A stretch of DNA of 21,515 nt from Lachnospiraceae bacterium (GCA_900766925.1 CAAFXG010000059.1:1-21515), one strand, 5' to 3'; positions 1 through 7,187 are shown, counted from the stretch's first letter. The notes: generated from the letters alone by a model not told the origin. Numbers and translations are program-made.

Positions 1-2
1 AT

Positions 3-791
3 AAAATCAGGGATATTGTCATTCAACTTTGCGTTGTTCTCAATGATCTGCACAATTGCTCTCCTGCAATAATTCACCGTGACATAAAGCCCTCAAATAT
101 CATTATCACACCATCAGGTGAACTATTTCTTCTCGACTTTAATGCCGCTAAATATCAGACTTGGTCCAAATCCGAGGATACTTCTTTACTTGGAACAAAA
201 GGCTATGCCGCACCTGAACAATATGGGTTTGGTGTATCCACAACACAAACTGATATTTATGCTGTAGGCGTATTGATAAAAGAACTCACAAGTTGCAAAG
301 CATATATACAATCCGGTCAAAAAAATGAATTTATCCCTATTATTACAAAATGTACAAAGCTGGATGCAATGCAACGGTACGAAAATGTCTTATCCATATC
401 GCGACTTCTGAATTCAAGCGATGTATCCAATAGTAAACCCCAAAAAGAATTCTCAGCTTGGCGACGTTTTCTTCCTCCGGGTTTTCAGAAGCTATCTCCT
501 ATCAGTATGTTATTATCCGGAACGGGTTATGCCTTTATTGCATGGCTTTGTCTCACACTCGAGATAGATGGTTCTACACCTTTAAGTCTTTTCGTTGATC
601 GAATACTGTGCTTTATTATGCTTATTTCAATAGTATTCTGTTCTGCCAACTACTTAAATGTTCAATCGTTCTTTCCGCCCTGCCGAACCAAGAACCCTCT
701 GCTTCGAATTATGGCAATAGTTCTACTGGATATACTAATCTTTTTATCTTTTATGATTTTTATGTCAATATTCGATTCGATTTTGGCATAA
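3..791 (+). CDS. Ser/Thr protein kinase, C-terminal part, membrane-anchored (5' end outside window)
   Basis: This is the C-lobe and tail of a eukaryotic-type Ser/Thr kinase; the frame is open from the left edge, so the ATP-binding N-lobe lies outside. Visible motifs in order are the catalytic loop HRDIKPSN (codons near 105-128), a metal-binding triplet DFN in place of DFG (near 138-146), an activation segment GTKGYAAPEQYG, and the helix-F motif QTDIYAVGVL. HRD, Asn and APE are all present, so the enzyme is probably active. DFN/DFD variants are known in Firmicutes kinases, so this is a variant and not a clear sign of inactivity. After the kinase domain come a short basic linker and about three hydrophobic segments (roughly 500-570, 590-655 and 705-785), which suggests membrane anchoring with the kinase in the cytoplasm. 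No PASTA repeats follow, so it is not PrkC-like. Its substrate is unknown. It converges on the next gene. Confidence 0.88.
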   Translation, partial: KIRDIVIQLCVVLNDLHNCSPAIIHRDIKPSNIIITPSGELFLLDFNAAKYQTWSKSEDTSLLGTKGYAAPEQYGFGVSTTQTDIYAVGVLIKELTSCKAYIQSGQKNEFIPIITKCTKLDAMQRYENVLSISRLLNSSDVSNSKPQKEFSAWRRFLPPGFQKLSPISMLLSGTGYAFIAWLCLTLEIDGSTPLSLFVDRILCFIMLISIVFCSANYLNVQSFFPPCRTKNPLLRIMAIVLLDILIFLSFMIFMSIFDSILA

Positions 792-815
792 TTATACCAA
801 AATAAAGAATGATTG

Positions 816-836
816 TTTCCACCGTAAAGGTGGGAA
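816..836. terminator. weak hairpin between convergent genes
   Basis: An 8-bp stem (one G-T pair) with a GTAAA loop lies 25 bp after the kinase stop and 60 bp before the end of the convergent gene. There is no good T-tract on either side, so terminator function is only a possibility. Confidence 0.3.
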
Positions 837-895
837 TGCATACATTCATTAATTGATTCCTAAAGTACAGTCTAATGAATGCCCATAATAACAAA

Positions 896-1807
896 TTAAT
901 AATCCCGCTCTATCTCCATAATCTTATCATACAGCAAATCATTTATCGGTGTTTCGATTCCATACTCCCCGGCAAGACGTCTTACAGTTCCCGCAAACAT
1001 CTCCACTTCGGATTTCCTCTTCGCAATACCATCCTGACGCATCGAAGGTACCCCATCAGGCTTAAGTGTACTAATAATATCTATATAATATCCGGCATCT
1101 TCCTCTGTCAGTCCGATGCCGACTGCCTGCGACAGCGCGATCACTTCATTCATTGCGCCAACAAATATCCTATTCTCTTCACTGCCTTCCACCAACACGC
1201 CGGAATATGTTGTTTCAAACGCATGACAGGTCTGATTCACACCAACATTCAACATGAACTTGCTCCACATACGTTTCATAATATTGTCTTCCACTGCATA
1301 AGGCATCGAAATATCATCAAAATAGCTGCATACTTCTTCCAGATTCTTTCTCTGCGAATCCTCTACTATACCAATCCTCAATTCACCTTCCTTGGTATAT
1401 GTCAAATCGTTGCCAAACTTCATGGCATCCATTCCTTGCGCAACTGTGTAAATCATATGCTCTTTTCCTAATGTATCCGCAATAATTTCCTCGCTGTCAA
1501 TTCCATTCATCACAGACATAATAATGGTGTTTTCTCCAACACAGTTTCGCATCATTTCAATCGCTGAGCGCAGACCATTGTACTTTACTGCCACAATAAT
1601 CAGGTCGACCGGACTCATGTCATCCGCATCAGTCATCTGAAAGGTTTTGTTCTCTCCATTAATGGTGAACTCAACATCCTTATATCTCTGCATTCTTGCC
1701 TTATCCAGTACAAAAGTGACCGCGCTTTTCCCTCTGCTACTCACAATTCGGTCTGCATACAACAGCCCCAATGCTCCCATTCCGATAATTGCTGTACTCT
1801 GAATCAT
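896..1807 (-). CDS. panE: 2-dehydropantoate 2-reductase family protein (ketopantoate reductase)
   Basis: At 303 aa it has the usual length for the PanE/ApbA family, which reduces ketopantoate to pantoate with NADPH in pantothenate and CoA synthesis. The N-terminal Rossmann motif is GMGALG (residues 9-14). The family's conserved lysine and NG turn appear at VAVKYNG (about 72-78) and MNG (100-102). The catalytic-lysine helix reads WSKFMLNVGVN (Lys183), and the C-terminal substrate motif is SMRQD (255-259) followed by SEVEM, matching the SM..D and E positions of the family. The ATG is preceded by GGAGAG at good spacing. It shares a strand with the upstream ATPase gene but no other pantothenate gene is nearby. 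Many Firmicutes carry PanE paralogues acting on other 2-oxo acids, so the exact substrate is uncertain. Confidence 0.82.
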   Translation of the reverse strand: MIQSTAIIGMGALGLLYADRIVSSRGKSAVTFVLDKARMQRYKDVEFTINGENKTFQMTDADDMSPVDLIIVAVKYNGLRSAIEMMRNCVGENTIIMSVMNGIDSEEIIADTLGKEHMIYTVAQGMDAMKFGNDLTYTKEGELRIGIVEDSQRKNLEEVCSYFDDISMPYAVEDNIMKRMWSKFMLNVGVNQTCHAFETTYSGVLVEGSEENRIFVGAMNEVIALSQAVGIGLTEEDAGYYIDIISTLKPDGVPSMRQDGIAKRKSEVEMFAGTVRRLAGEYGIETPINDLLYDKIMEIERDY

Positions 1808-1900
1808 AATCTCTCCATTCTAATCTTTCACTAGGTGCTTTCTTAAGCCTTCCCGACTGCTCCAGTTCGAGAATCTTCTTCGCACGGATATTTTCCTGTA

Positions 1901-3100
1901 TTACTTATCCAACAACCAATTGGCAATATCCACAATCTGTATACCCTCGTACTGATAATTTTCCTGATGCGTTCTCGCAAGAATCATTTTGGGATATGCA
2001 TCTTTTATAGCCAACAATGGTGTGTATTCTCTTTCAAAAGTTTCCGGATTATCAATATACTCGGAGACCTGAATATATATTTTTTCATCTTTCTTAATTG
2101 CAACAAAGTCAATTTCTTTTTTATATAATACCCCTGCATATACCTCATAGCCTCTTCTTAACAGTTCAATTGCTACAAGGTTCTCTGATACTCTTCCAAA
2201 GTCCGGATTCTTGTTACCCAGTCGTGCACTCCTAAAACTGGGGTCTGCCAAATAATATTTTTCATTTGATGCTAAGTATTTTTTTCCGCGAATATCATAC
2301 CTTCGAATTCTATAAAATCCAAATGCATTACATAAATATCCAATATATGTTGCTACTGTTTTATCATTTGTCATGATTTTATTCGACTTCAATGCATTTG
2401 CCATCTTATTTGCAGAAACAGTATTAGAAATATTATCCATCAAATAATCTGCAATCTTTTCTAATAGAGGTGTGTTTCGAATTTTATATTTTTGCACAAT
2501 ATCCCGAATTACAAGTGTTTCAAAAACATCATTCACATAGGAAACACGACTATTATCATCTGTGTATAAATAAGATCCTGCCATTCCTCCCTTTTTACGA
2601 TACTCCGCATAGGCTTCATATGGATCCGAAAGCTCATAATATTCCATATATTCTTTTAATGAGAACGGAAACACTTCAATACTAAATGTTCTTCCTGTAA
2701 ATAATGTTGCCAAATCACTACTGAGCAAAAAAGCATTCGAACCCGTAACATAAATATCATATTTTTCTGATGAATGAAGACTGTTCAATGTTTTTTCAAA
2801 ACCTTCACATGTTTGAACTTCATCAATGAATAGATAGTTATTCTTAGATTCTACATATGCATTTTTCACATAATCATTTAATTTGTGATATTCCTTCAGT
2901 TCCTCATAATCTAAATCTGTATAATCGATGTATATTATGTTAGCATTAGCATCTGTACTCTTAACATATTCAATAAATGCTTCCATCAATTTAGATTTGC
3001 CACTTCTTCGAATTCCAGTAATAACTTTTATATCAGGTACTCCCTGAACACTTTTCATTTTTTTGAGGTACTCAGGTCTTTCTATCAGTTTCATTTCCAT
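1901..3100 (-). CDS. ATP-binding protein, AAA_14 plus DUF4143
   Basis: This 399-aa protein has the standard layout of the AAA/DUF4143 family. Walker A is GIRRSGKS (29-36), Walker B is LFIDEVQ (90-96), and a sensor-like strand YVTGSNAFLL is followed by the TGR motif (117-137). The C-terminal DUF4143 half has a PD-(D/E)xK-like fold signature: SENLVAIELL (305-314), EIDFVA (329-334) and IYIQV (341-345), with the usual Lys of that nuclease signature replaced by Gln as is common here. The role of the family is not settled; it is frequent in accessory DNA of gut anaerobes and archaea. GGAGG sits 3 nt before this ATG and 9 nt before a second ATG two codons in, so the start may be 3094. A spaced inverted repeat covers its promoter (see 3137-3179). 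Confidence 0.88.
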   Translation of the reverse strand: MEMKLIERPEYLKKMKSVQGVPDIKVITGIRRSGKSKLMEAFIEYVKSTDANANIIYIDYTDLDYEELKEYHKLNDYVKNAYVESKNNYLFIDEVQTCEGFEKTLNSLHSSEKYDIYVTGSNAFLLSSDLATLFTGRTFSIEVFPFSLKEYMEYYELSDPYEAYAEYRKKGGMAGSYLYTDDNSRVSYVNDVFETLVIRDIVQKYKIRNTPLLEKIADYLMDNISNTVSANKMANALKSNKIMTNDKTVATYIGYLCNAFGFYRIRRYDIRGKKYLASNEKYYLADPSFRSARLGNKNPDFGRVSENLVAIELLRRGYEVYAGVLYKKEIDFVAIKKDEKIYIQVSEYIDNPETFEREYTPLLAIKDAYPKMILARTHQENYQYEGIQIVDIANWLLDK

Positions 3101-3494
3101 AACCCTCCGGTGCTTGGTAATATATATATTCTATCATCTATTTCGAGTTTTTCAATCTTTTTCATTTTCTCGAAATAGAGTTTTATCAAGGTGTTCTTAT
3201 TCTACTTCGTACCGTCAACCCATTTACAAAGATTATCAAATTCTTTCCTGACGTCATCAACAATCTCCATCTTTTAGGGCAATCATTCCAACAAGCACTA
3301 ATATCACCACAGTTCTCCATCAAAAAAAGCCCCTATCATTATGATAGATACTTAATCAGTTAATTAATTCGACTCTTTCAATAAAAACCAGCCTAGAAAT
3401 CATCTATCGAATAGTCTCCGGCATTATCGAGACACGTTAATAGTACCTGAACTCATAGATTCATAACTGTTTCCCATAATGAAAACTATCTGCT
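3101..3494. other. intergenic gap with small remnants
   Basis: This holds the promoter region and inverted repeat of the ATPase gene, and a 22-codon minus-strand frame at 3202-3270 beginning MEIVDDVRKEF that looks coding but has no ribosome binding site and a stop two codons before its ATG. A 15-bp palindrome lies at 3333-3347, and read on the minus strand it is followed by GGGGC and seven T. That last element may be a weak terminator for the antiporter transcript. Nothing else is recognised. Confidence 0.45.
3137..3179 (-). promoter_or_regulatory. 11-bp inverted repeat over the ATPase gene promoter
   Basis: TCTATTTCGAG (3137-3147) and its exact complement (3169-3179) are separated by 21 bp. 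On the minus strand a TTGAAA box lies between the arms and a TAGAAT box 16 nt further on, about 35 bp before the start codon, so the arms flank or cover the -35 region. This fits an operator for an unidentified regulator, or a stem in the DNA. The arm spacing of about three helical turns (32 bp centre to centre) suits a dimer or tetramer. Confidence 0.5.
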
Positions 3495-4670
3495 TTATCT
3501 TTCGAGCAATTTTTTATAACTTAGGTCGATTGCAAATGCTCCCAGCGGAGCTGTTAATACAATTGCAAGAACAGCTACAGTCAATACAGCATCCCCACAT
3601 CCGAGTCCAAGGCTTAATGGTATTCCGCCAATTGCAGCCTGTACTGTGGCCTTAGGCGTATATGCCATCATAGAGAATACTCTTTCTTTCATGCTTAAGT
3701 CTGTTGCGAGAAGACATACAAAGACACCTAGCATCCTGAGAACGAGGGCTCCTACGATAACAATAAAGGCCTTTATTCCTACATTGCCCAGGTAATTAAT
3801 ATTTACAGTAGCACCAACCAAAACAAAAAGGAATACCTCTGCAGCCACCCAAAGCTTATTATATTTTTCAGATAACCTGATTGATACCGCCCCTCTGTAT
3901 TTCTGCATGGCGACACCAATAAACATAATAGCAATAAGAGCTGAAAATGTAATGGGGGTATTCATCATTTCCTCCATCGCCACCAGAATAAACGACCATG
4001 AAAGTATAATAAGTATTTTTATGGTATCCCTAATGTGAACCTTCTCAAAATACTTGGAAAACACCCAACCGCTGATCACCCCTATCAAAACGCCTAGCAA
4101 TATAGATATTGGTATGTTTACAAATCGCACGACTGATACTCCATCGCCTTGCGCTATGCCGATAAAAGTCGTAAAAAGCACAATCACATACACATCGTCA
4201 ATCGAAGCTCCTGCCAAAATAAGTTGCGGAATACCCTTTTTCGTTCCATAACCCTCATCCATCAATTTCACCATCCGCGGAACTACTACCGCCGGTGACA
4301 CAGCCGCCAAAACAGCGCCCATAATAGCCGCTTCCGTAACGGAAAATCCAAGCAGTCCGGGGGCAAGTAACAGCATACCGATGAGTTCAAAGCTGGCCGG
4401 AACAAAACACATCAGAACAGCCGGTCTGCCTATCTTTTTCAATCCTGAAATATCGAGACTCAATCCGGCTCTTGTCAAAATAATGATAAGTGCGATTTTT
4501 CTTATTTCTGATGATATAGATAAAATCGATGAATCAATCAAACTAAATGCATATGGACCAAGCAAAATACCAGTTGCCAACATTCCCATCAGGCTAGGTA
4601 GATTGCATTTTTTGCAAATCCAACCTAATGCCATACCAACCAATAAAATCAATGCAATACTGAATAACAT
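3495..4670 (-). CDS. cation:proton antiporter (Na+/H+ exchanger superfamily)
   Basis: A 391-aa integral membrane protein with about 11 to 13 hydrophobic helices spread over the whole length, fitting the Na+/H+ exchanger domain of monovalent cation:proton antiporters. The family's unwound helix is seen at SPAVVVPRM (about 125-133), and the ion-binding acidic pair at ASIDDVYVIVLF (Asp158-Asp159). An Asp-Asp pair is typical of CPA2-like exchangers. No C-terminal TrkA-N or USP domain follows, so it is the short form. A longer frame reaches a GTG at 4703, but AAGGAG lies 7 nt before the ATG at 4670 and the GTG has no such site, so 4670 is chosen. It appears to be transcribed alone. It probably exports Na+ or K+ for pH and salt homeostasis; the ion cannot be told. 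Confidence 0.88.
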   Translation of the reverse strand: MLFSIALILLVGMALGWICKKCNLPSLMGMLATGILLGPYAFSLIDSSILSISSEIRKIALIIILTRAGLSLDISGLKKIGRPAVLMCFVPASFELIGMLLLAPGLLGFSVTEAAIMGAVLAAVSPAVVVPRMVKLMDEGYGTKKGIPQLILAGASIDDVYVIVLFTTFIGIAQGDGVSVVRFVNIPISILLGVLIGVISGWVFSKYFEKVHIRDTIKILIILSWSFILVAMEEMMNTPITFSALIAIMFIGVAMQKYRGAVSIRLSEKYNKLWVAAEVFLFVLVGATVNINYLGNVGIKAFIVIVGALVLRMLGVFVCLLATDLSMKERVFSMMAYTPKATVQAAIGGIPLSLGLGCGDAVLTVAVLAIVLTAPLGAFAIDLSYKKLLER

Positions 4671-5196
4671 AAGACTTCTCCTTGTAAACACAAAAGCTGA
4701 CACTTTCTACGTTCATGCTTCGCAGAAGCCATCCGCAAACCCTATAAAACAAAGGAAAGGAGAGACCTCTGCCATTTATCTATTTTTGATTTATACGCAT
4801 TTTGTACGCAAGTTCTTGTCTACTTCTCTCCAAGTCTTACTTATATAAATATAGTATTCAAAAAACGATACTCGACATTATCTTTGTTTTATAACAGTGG
4901 TACTCCTTTTTTCCTAGCTAAACGCAAAAAAGGCCAAACTTTCATCTGGGCCTATCACTGTAATCACTATCCCGATAATAAACTTACATCATATAAAACA
5001 TATATTTCTATTACTGTCCTCTCATATTTCTTCACGTTTATCACGATATAATTCCGATAATACTGTCCGTCGAGGGGCATAAATTGCGCCTCGAACTTTA
5101 GCACTTTAATGTGTGTAATAGACGCGTTAGATTAAAATTTTCAAAGCTTACTACTGTTCAAAAAAAGCAGCCAATTCTACATCAGCTACTTTAACA
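4671..5196. other. intergenic gap upstream of the antiporter
   Basis: On the minus strand this is a leader of up to about 190 nt for the antiporter, including a 20-codon frame (4713-4775, beginning MAEVSPFLCF) without a ribosome binding site. The plus strand is also open across 4670-4848, with a coding-like appearance but no start signal. The rest holds the terminator at 4926-4953 and a hairpin at 5070-5094 (TCGAGG arms). No known riboswitch pattern was recognised. Confidence 0.4.
4926..4953 (-). terminator. intrinsic terminator downstream of the toxin-antitoxin operon
   Basis: On the minus strand AGGCC and GGCCT arms (5 bp plus one more pair beyond a mismatch) are followed by six T. It lies about 245 nt beyond the toxin stop and before the antiporter leader. 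Confidence 0.55.
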
Positions 5197-5499
5197 TCAA
5201 ATATTTCTTCCTTGATATTGTACTGTTACAACAAATACTTTTTTTGAAATATTATCCATTTTATAGATTACAAGATAATTATCAATTATTAATTGTTTAT
5301 ATCCTTTACCAGCATATCTTCCAACCAATCGATCCTGATGTGCCTCTGGCATCTGTTCCAGCGTTCTTATTGCATCCCATATCCTATCCGTCTGTCCTTT
5401 TGCATTTTCTGGTGATAGTTTTTCAAATGCAATATACGCATAGATGTCATCTATATCACGAAAGGCTTTAGGATATAACATAACTTCGTATTTATCCAT
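5197..5499 (-). CDS. RelE/ParE-family toxin of a type II toxin-antitoxin system
   Basis: A 100-aa basic protein with the RelE/ParE layout: an N-terminal strand YEVMLYPKAFRDID, helices with YIAFEKLSPENA and LEQMPEAHQD, then the C-terminal sheet GYKQLIIDNYLVIYKMD and VFVVTVQYQGR. Its length is typical. RelE members cleave mRNA at the ribosome and ParE members poison gyrase. The NYLVIYK and V..V.Y pattern is shared by both, so the target is not decided here. The start overlaps the antitoxin 3' end by 8 bp, indicating translational coupling and the usual antitoxin-first order. No truncation is seen. Confidence 0.85.
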   Translation of the reverse strand: MDKYEVMLYPKAFRDIDDIYAYIAFEKLSPENAKGQTDRIWDAIRTLEQMPEAHQDRLVGRYAGKGYKQLIIDNYLVIYKMDNISKKVFVVTVQYQGRNI

Positions 5500-5755
5500 A
5501 GTATTTCTGATTTAGCCTTTCCATTGCACTATTCATTGAAATTGGTTCCGCACCTTCTTCTACTTCTTTCTCCGCCTCATAAATTGCTTGGTCAATCTTA
5601 TTAATCTGTGCAAACCTCTCATATAATTCAGCACTCATCACAACCAAGTCACTATAACCATTTTTTGTTATAAAAATAGGCTCCTGTTTTTTATGTGCTA
5701 GTTCAGATATTTCACTTGTATTCCTTAAATCTCTAATTGGCATAATTGTTGGCAT
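5492..5755 (-). CDS. Phd/YefM-family antitoxin
   Basis: An 87-aa protein with the Phd/YefM N-terminal DNA-binding fold: MPIRDLRNTSEISELAHK, then EPIFITKNGYSDLVVMS, where the ITKNG.  and VVMS strands are the family signature. The C-terminal part (QINKIDQAIYEAEKEVEEG) is acidic and helical, as expected for the toxin-neutralising tail. A frame opening at GTG 5764 exists, but a GAGAGG site 8 nt before the ATG at 5755 makes that ATG the likelier start. The protein should repress its own operon, and a perfect 12-bp inverted repeat sits over the promoter just upstream. Confidence 0.85.
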   Translation of the reverse strand: MPTIMPIRDLRNTSEISELAHKKQEPIFITKNGYSDLVVMSAELYERFAQINKIDQAIYEAEKEVEEGAEPISMNSAMERLNQKYYG

Positions 5756-5774
5756 AACAAACACCTCTCTTCCT

Positions 5775-5805
5775 TATGTCATAATTGTAGCATAATTATG
5801 ACATA
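5775..5805 (-). promoter_or_regulatory. operator palindrome of the toxin-antitoxin operon
   Basis: TATGTCATAATT (5775-5786) and its exact complement (5794-5805) flank a 7-bp spacer, 20 bp before the antitoxin ATG. The dyad covers the -10 box and the whole promoter spacer, so binding of the antitoxin or toxin-antitoxin complex would block RNA polymerase. The position and symmetry are seen; the protein bound is inferred from the family. Confidence 0.75.
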
Positions 5806-5811
5806 GTGCAA
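5784..5811 (-). promoter_or_regulatory. promoter of the toxin-antitoxin operon
   Basis: On the minus strand an extended -10, TGC followed by TACAAT (5784-5789), lies 16 nt after a weak -35, TTGCAC (5806-5811). The good extended -10 explains tolerance of a poor -35. The operator dyad lies between and over these boxes. Confidence 0.65.
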
Positions 5812-5820
5812 ATCAAAAAT

Positions 5821-5840
5821 TTATACCATTTTATACCATT
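5821..5840. repeat. tandem decamer TTATACCATT, two copies
   Basis: Two perfect adjoining copies lie between the toxin-antitoxin promoter and the decayed DUF4279-like gene. Function unknown; it may be a slippage product. Confidence 0.7.
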
Positions 5841-5856
5841 TTTAATCTTCCAAATA

Positions 5857-6189
5857 TTAATCTATATCTATCTGGGTACTTATTTCATAACAAAGATCCA
5901 TGACAGTCATTGATGGAGCCAATGCAGGCGTAGATTCATCAACACATAATGTCGGAACAACTTGCAAATAAAATTCAGCATCATTTTTCTCTCGAATCTG
6001 CCTAAGTTCCTCTTTCTTATCCATCAATACACTTATTGACTTTTCCATTTGAACTGATGTATCAATATTATAATCTTTGCAATAACCAATTGCCCAATTT
6101 GCAAAAAAACAGGATAAAAGGCTGTGGATTATTAATGGATATTCCAGCCGAAAATGCCGAAAAACCCAGTATTTATGCTGTAGACGCAA
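5857..6189 (-). pseudogene. decayed DUF4279-like gene fragment
   Basis: The frame of 110 codons opens at a TTG without a ribosome binding site. From about residue 27 (position 6108) it looks like the C-terminal half of a DUF4279 protein: ANWAIGYCKDYNID, then MDKKEELRQIREKNDAEFYLQVVP and a final TQIDID. Members normally continue as IDID-hydrophobic-Y; here a TAA falls exactly where the Leu or Met codon is expected and the next codons (TAT TTG GAA GAT TAA) keep the frame, so a single-base nonsense change is likely. The N-terminal half is missing and the first 26 codons look like unrelated junction sequence. Recognition of DUF4279 is from memory of family motifs. A true short gene is the alternative. 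Confidence 0.45.
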
Positions 6190-6199
6190 GTAGACGCAA
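6180..6199. repeat. tandem decamer GTAGACGCAA, two copies
   Basis: Two perfect adjoining copies mark the upstream edge of the decayed DUF4279-like frame, about 30 bp before the first structured repeat. GACGCAA also occurs directly before the third structured repeat (9328-9334). Confidence 0.7.
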
Positions 6200-6232
6200 A
6201 TTCGGGGAATAAAAAAGTCTCAATTTCAATAA

Positions 6233-6307
6233 GCGCGAGATGTGAAAAGGTCCGGTGGACCTTTTCAGGAACCAGCATAATGAAATTATGTGGGTTCCAA
6301 AACATCT
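6233..6307 (+). repeat. structured repeat, copy 1
   Basis: The first 41 nt are identical to copy 3 (9340-9380). Hairpin 1 is a perfect 10-bp stem with a GGT loop (6244-6266). Hairpin 2 is a 14-bp stem with one mismatch and one G-T pair and a GAA loop (6268-6298). A short outer stem pairs AGATGT (6238-6243) with ACATCT (6302-6307). The two arms inside an outer stem resemble a three-way junction. Frames through it encode only low-complexity shadows, so it is probably non-coding. Confidence 0.8.
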
Positions 6308-6324
6308 ATCATCTGTTTTAACCA

Positions 6325-6412
6325 GCGTGAGATGGAAAACAGTCCGGTGGACTGTTTTCGGAACCCGCCAAAACAAAGTTTTGCGCGGGTGCAGGGCTCT
6401 CTTGAGCCCTGC
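6325..6412 (+). repeat. structured repeat, copy 2 (diverged, same fold)
   Basis: It begins AGCGTGAGATGG-like, 17 bp after copy 1. Hairpin 1 is a perfect 11-bp stem with the same GGT loop (6335-6359). Hairpin 2 is a 12-bp stem with one bulged C and an AAA loop (6363-6390). A third perfect 9-bp hairpin with TCTT loop follows (6391-6412) in place of an outer-stem closing strand. Compared with copy 1, hairpin 1 has a G-C pair changed to A-T and an extra C-G pair, and the body of hairpin 2 is rewritten on both arms, so the fold is preserved while the sequence is not. Confidence 0.75.
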
Positions 6413-6419
6413 TTGAACA

Positions 6420-6451
6420 AAAAAAGAACATCTGAATGGATGTTCTTTTTT
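6420..6451. terminator. bidirectional intrinsic terminator
   Basis: A perfect 13-bp stem (six A, GAACATC, loop TGAATG, GATGTTC, six T) ends both strands well. On the minus strand it lies 27 bp after the stop of the secreted-protein gene and is its natural terminator; on the plus strand it would end any transcript of the structured repeats. Confidence 0.9.
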
Positions 6452-6478
6452 GTATGTCTCGTATGTTGTAATTACAAT

Positions 6479-7114
6479 CTATTCTACAATTTGCGATGTT
6501 CCCAATACAGAACCTATGAACAGCGGTCCCGCATAATATTCTCCTCTTAAGTCAACCTTTGCACCGGCAGGAATTGTAACCTTGTACAAGTGCCCTTTAT
6601 GTTTAAACATATAAACAAATTCTTTGTTTGCATCCTGAACTGCATTTAAGGTCTCTACACTAAATGTAATAGGCTTATTTGAATAAACCAATACAGATTG
6701 TGTTTCCGGATCAGCTTTTGCAATCTTTCTGACTGCAGCAGTAAATCCCTTCACAGTTTTGATTGAAGTAAGGTTATATGATGTCATGCCGGCCGTTGCA
6801 TTAGCAACTTCTTTTGCTTCTGCCGGAATAGCTTTTACGGCAACTTCCGAAACAAATGTTTCTACAGGTAGAGCCTCTTCAATTTTAATTGCTTCTTCTG
6901 CTGCTTTTTGAGCCATTTCTGATACATCAATTTTTTCTTCGGTCTTTTCCTCTTTCTTTGGTTCTTCTTTTTCTACCAAATTACCGGACACTGTTCCAGT
7001 ACTGTTATTAGCATTGCTTCCTCCTTCTTCAGCAAAAACAGTAAGGTTCATACCAGCAACCATTGTCATTACAATTACAGTAGCCAACACTCTTTTTAAA
7101 CGTCTTTTAACCAT
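6479..7114 (-). CDS. secreted acidic protein of unknown function
   Basis: A 211-aa protein with a clear Sec signal peptide: basic start MVKRRLKR, hydrophobic core to about residue 27, and a likely cleavage site VFA before EE. No lipobox cysteine, LPXTG or other wall anchor follows. After the signal comes a Ser/Asn-rich stretch, then a Lys/Glu-rich, probably extended or coiled segment (about 45-90), then a C-terminal domain of roughly 95 residues with alternating strands (SVLVYSNKPITFS, EFVYMFKHKGHLYKVTIPAGAKVD). That domain is not recognised. The start at 7114 has GGAGGGG about 10 nt upstream; a longer in-frame ATG at 7150 lacks such a site. It has its own strong promoter and terminator, so it is a single-gene unit, probably abundantly made and exported. 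Confidence 0.75.
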   Translation of the reverse strand: MVKRRLKRVLATVIVMTMVAGMNLTVFAEEGGSNANNSTGTVSGNLVEKEEPKKEEKTEEKIDVSEMAQKAAEEAIKIEEALPVETFVSEVAVKAIPAEAKEVANATAGMTSYNLTSIKTVKGFTAAVRKIAKADPETQSVLVYSNKPITFSVETLNAVQDANKEFVYMFKHKGHLYKVTIPAGAKVDLRGEYYAGPLFIGSVLGTSQIVE

Positions 7115-7158
7115 TATTCTTTGCCCCTCCACTTTCATAGTGTATATCAAACGCCATT

Positions 7159-7187
7159 ATCGTACACCTCGTGCCAGTTTTTGTCAA
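7159..7187 (-). promoter_or_regulatory. promoter of the secreted-protein gene
   Basis: On the minus strand a perfect -35 TTGACA (7182-7187) lies 17 nt before a -10 TACGAT (7159-7164), about 45 bp ahead of the start codon. Confidence 0.75.

Noticed and set aside
875..1471. 198-codon plus-strand frame
   Set aside because: Antisense shadow of the well-supported panE-family gene.
4713..4775. 20-codon minus-strand frame in the antiporter leader as a leader peptide
   Set aside because: No ribosome binding site and no regulatory codon run or attenuator hairpin arrangement.
6173..6376. Minus-strand frame of 67 codons across repeat copies 1 and 2
   Set aside because: Product is the complement of the hairpins; no plausible protein family.
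6290..6550. Plus-strand frame through structured repeat copy 2
   Set aside because: It merely reads through hairpins and a terminator, has no ribosome binding site, and is not conserved in frame between repeat copies.
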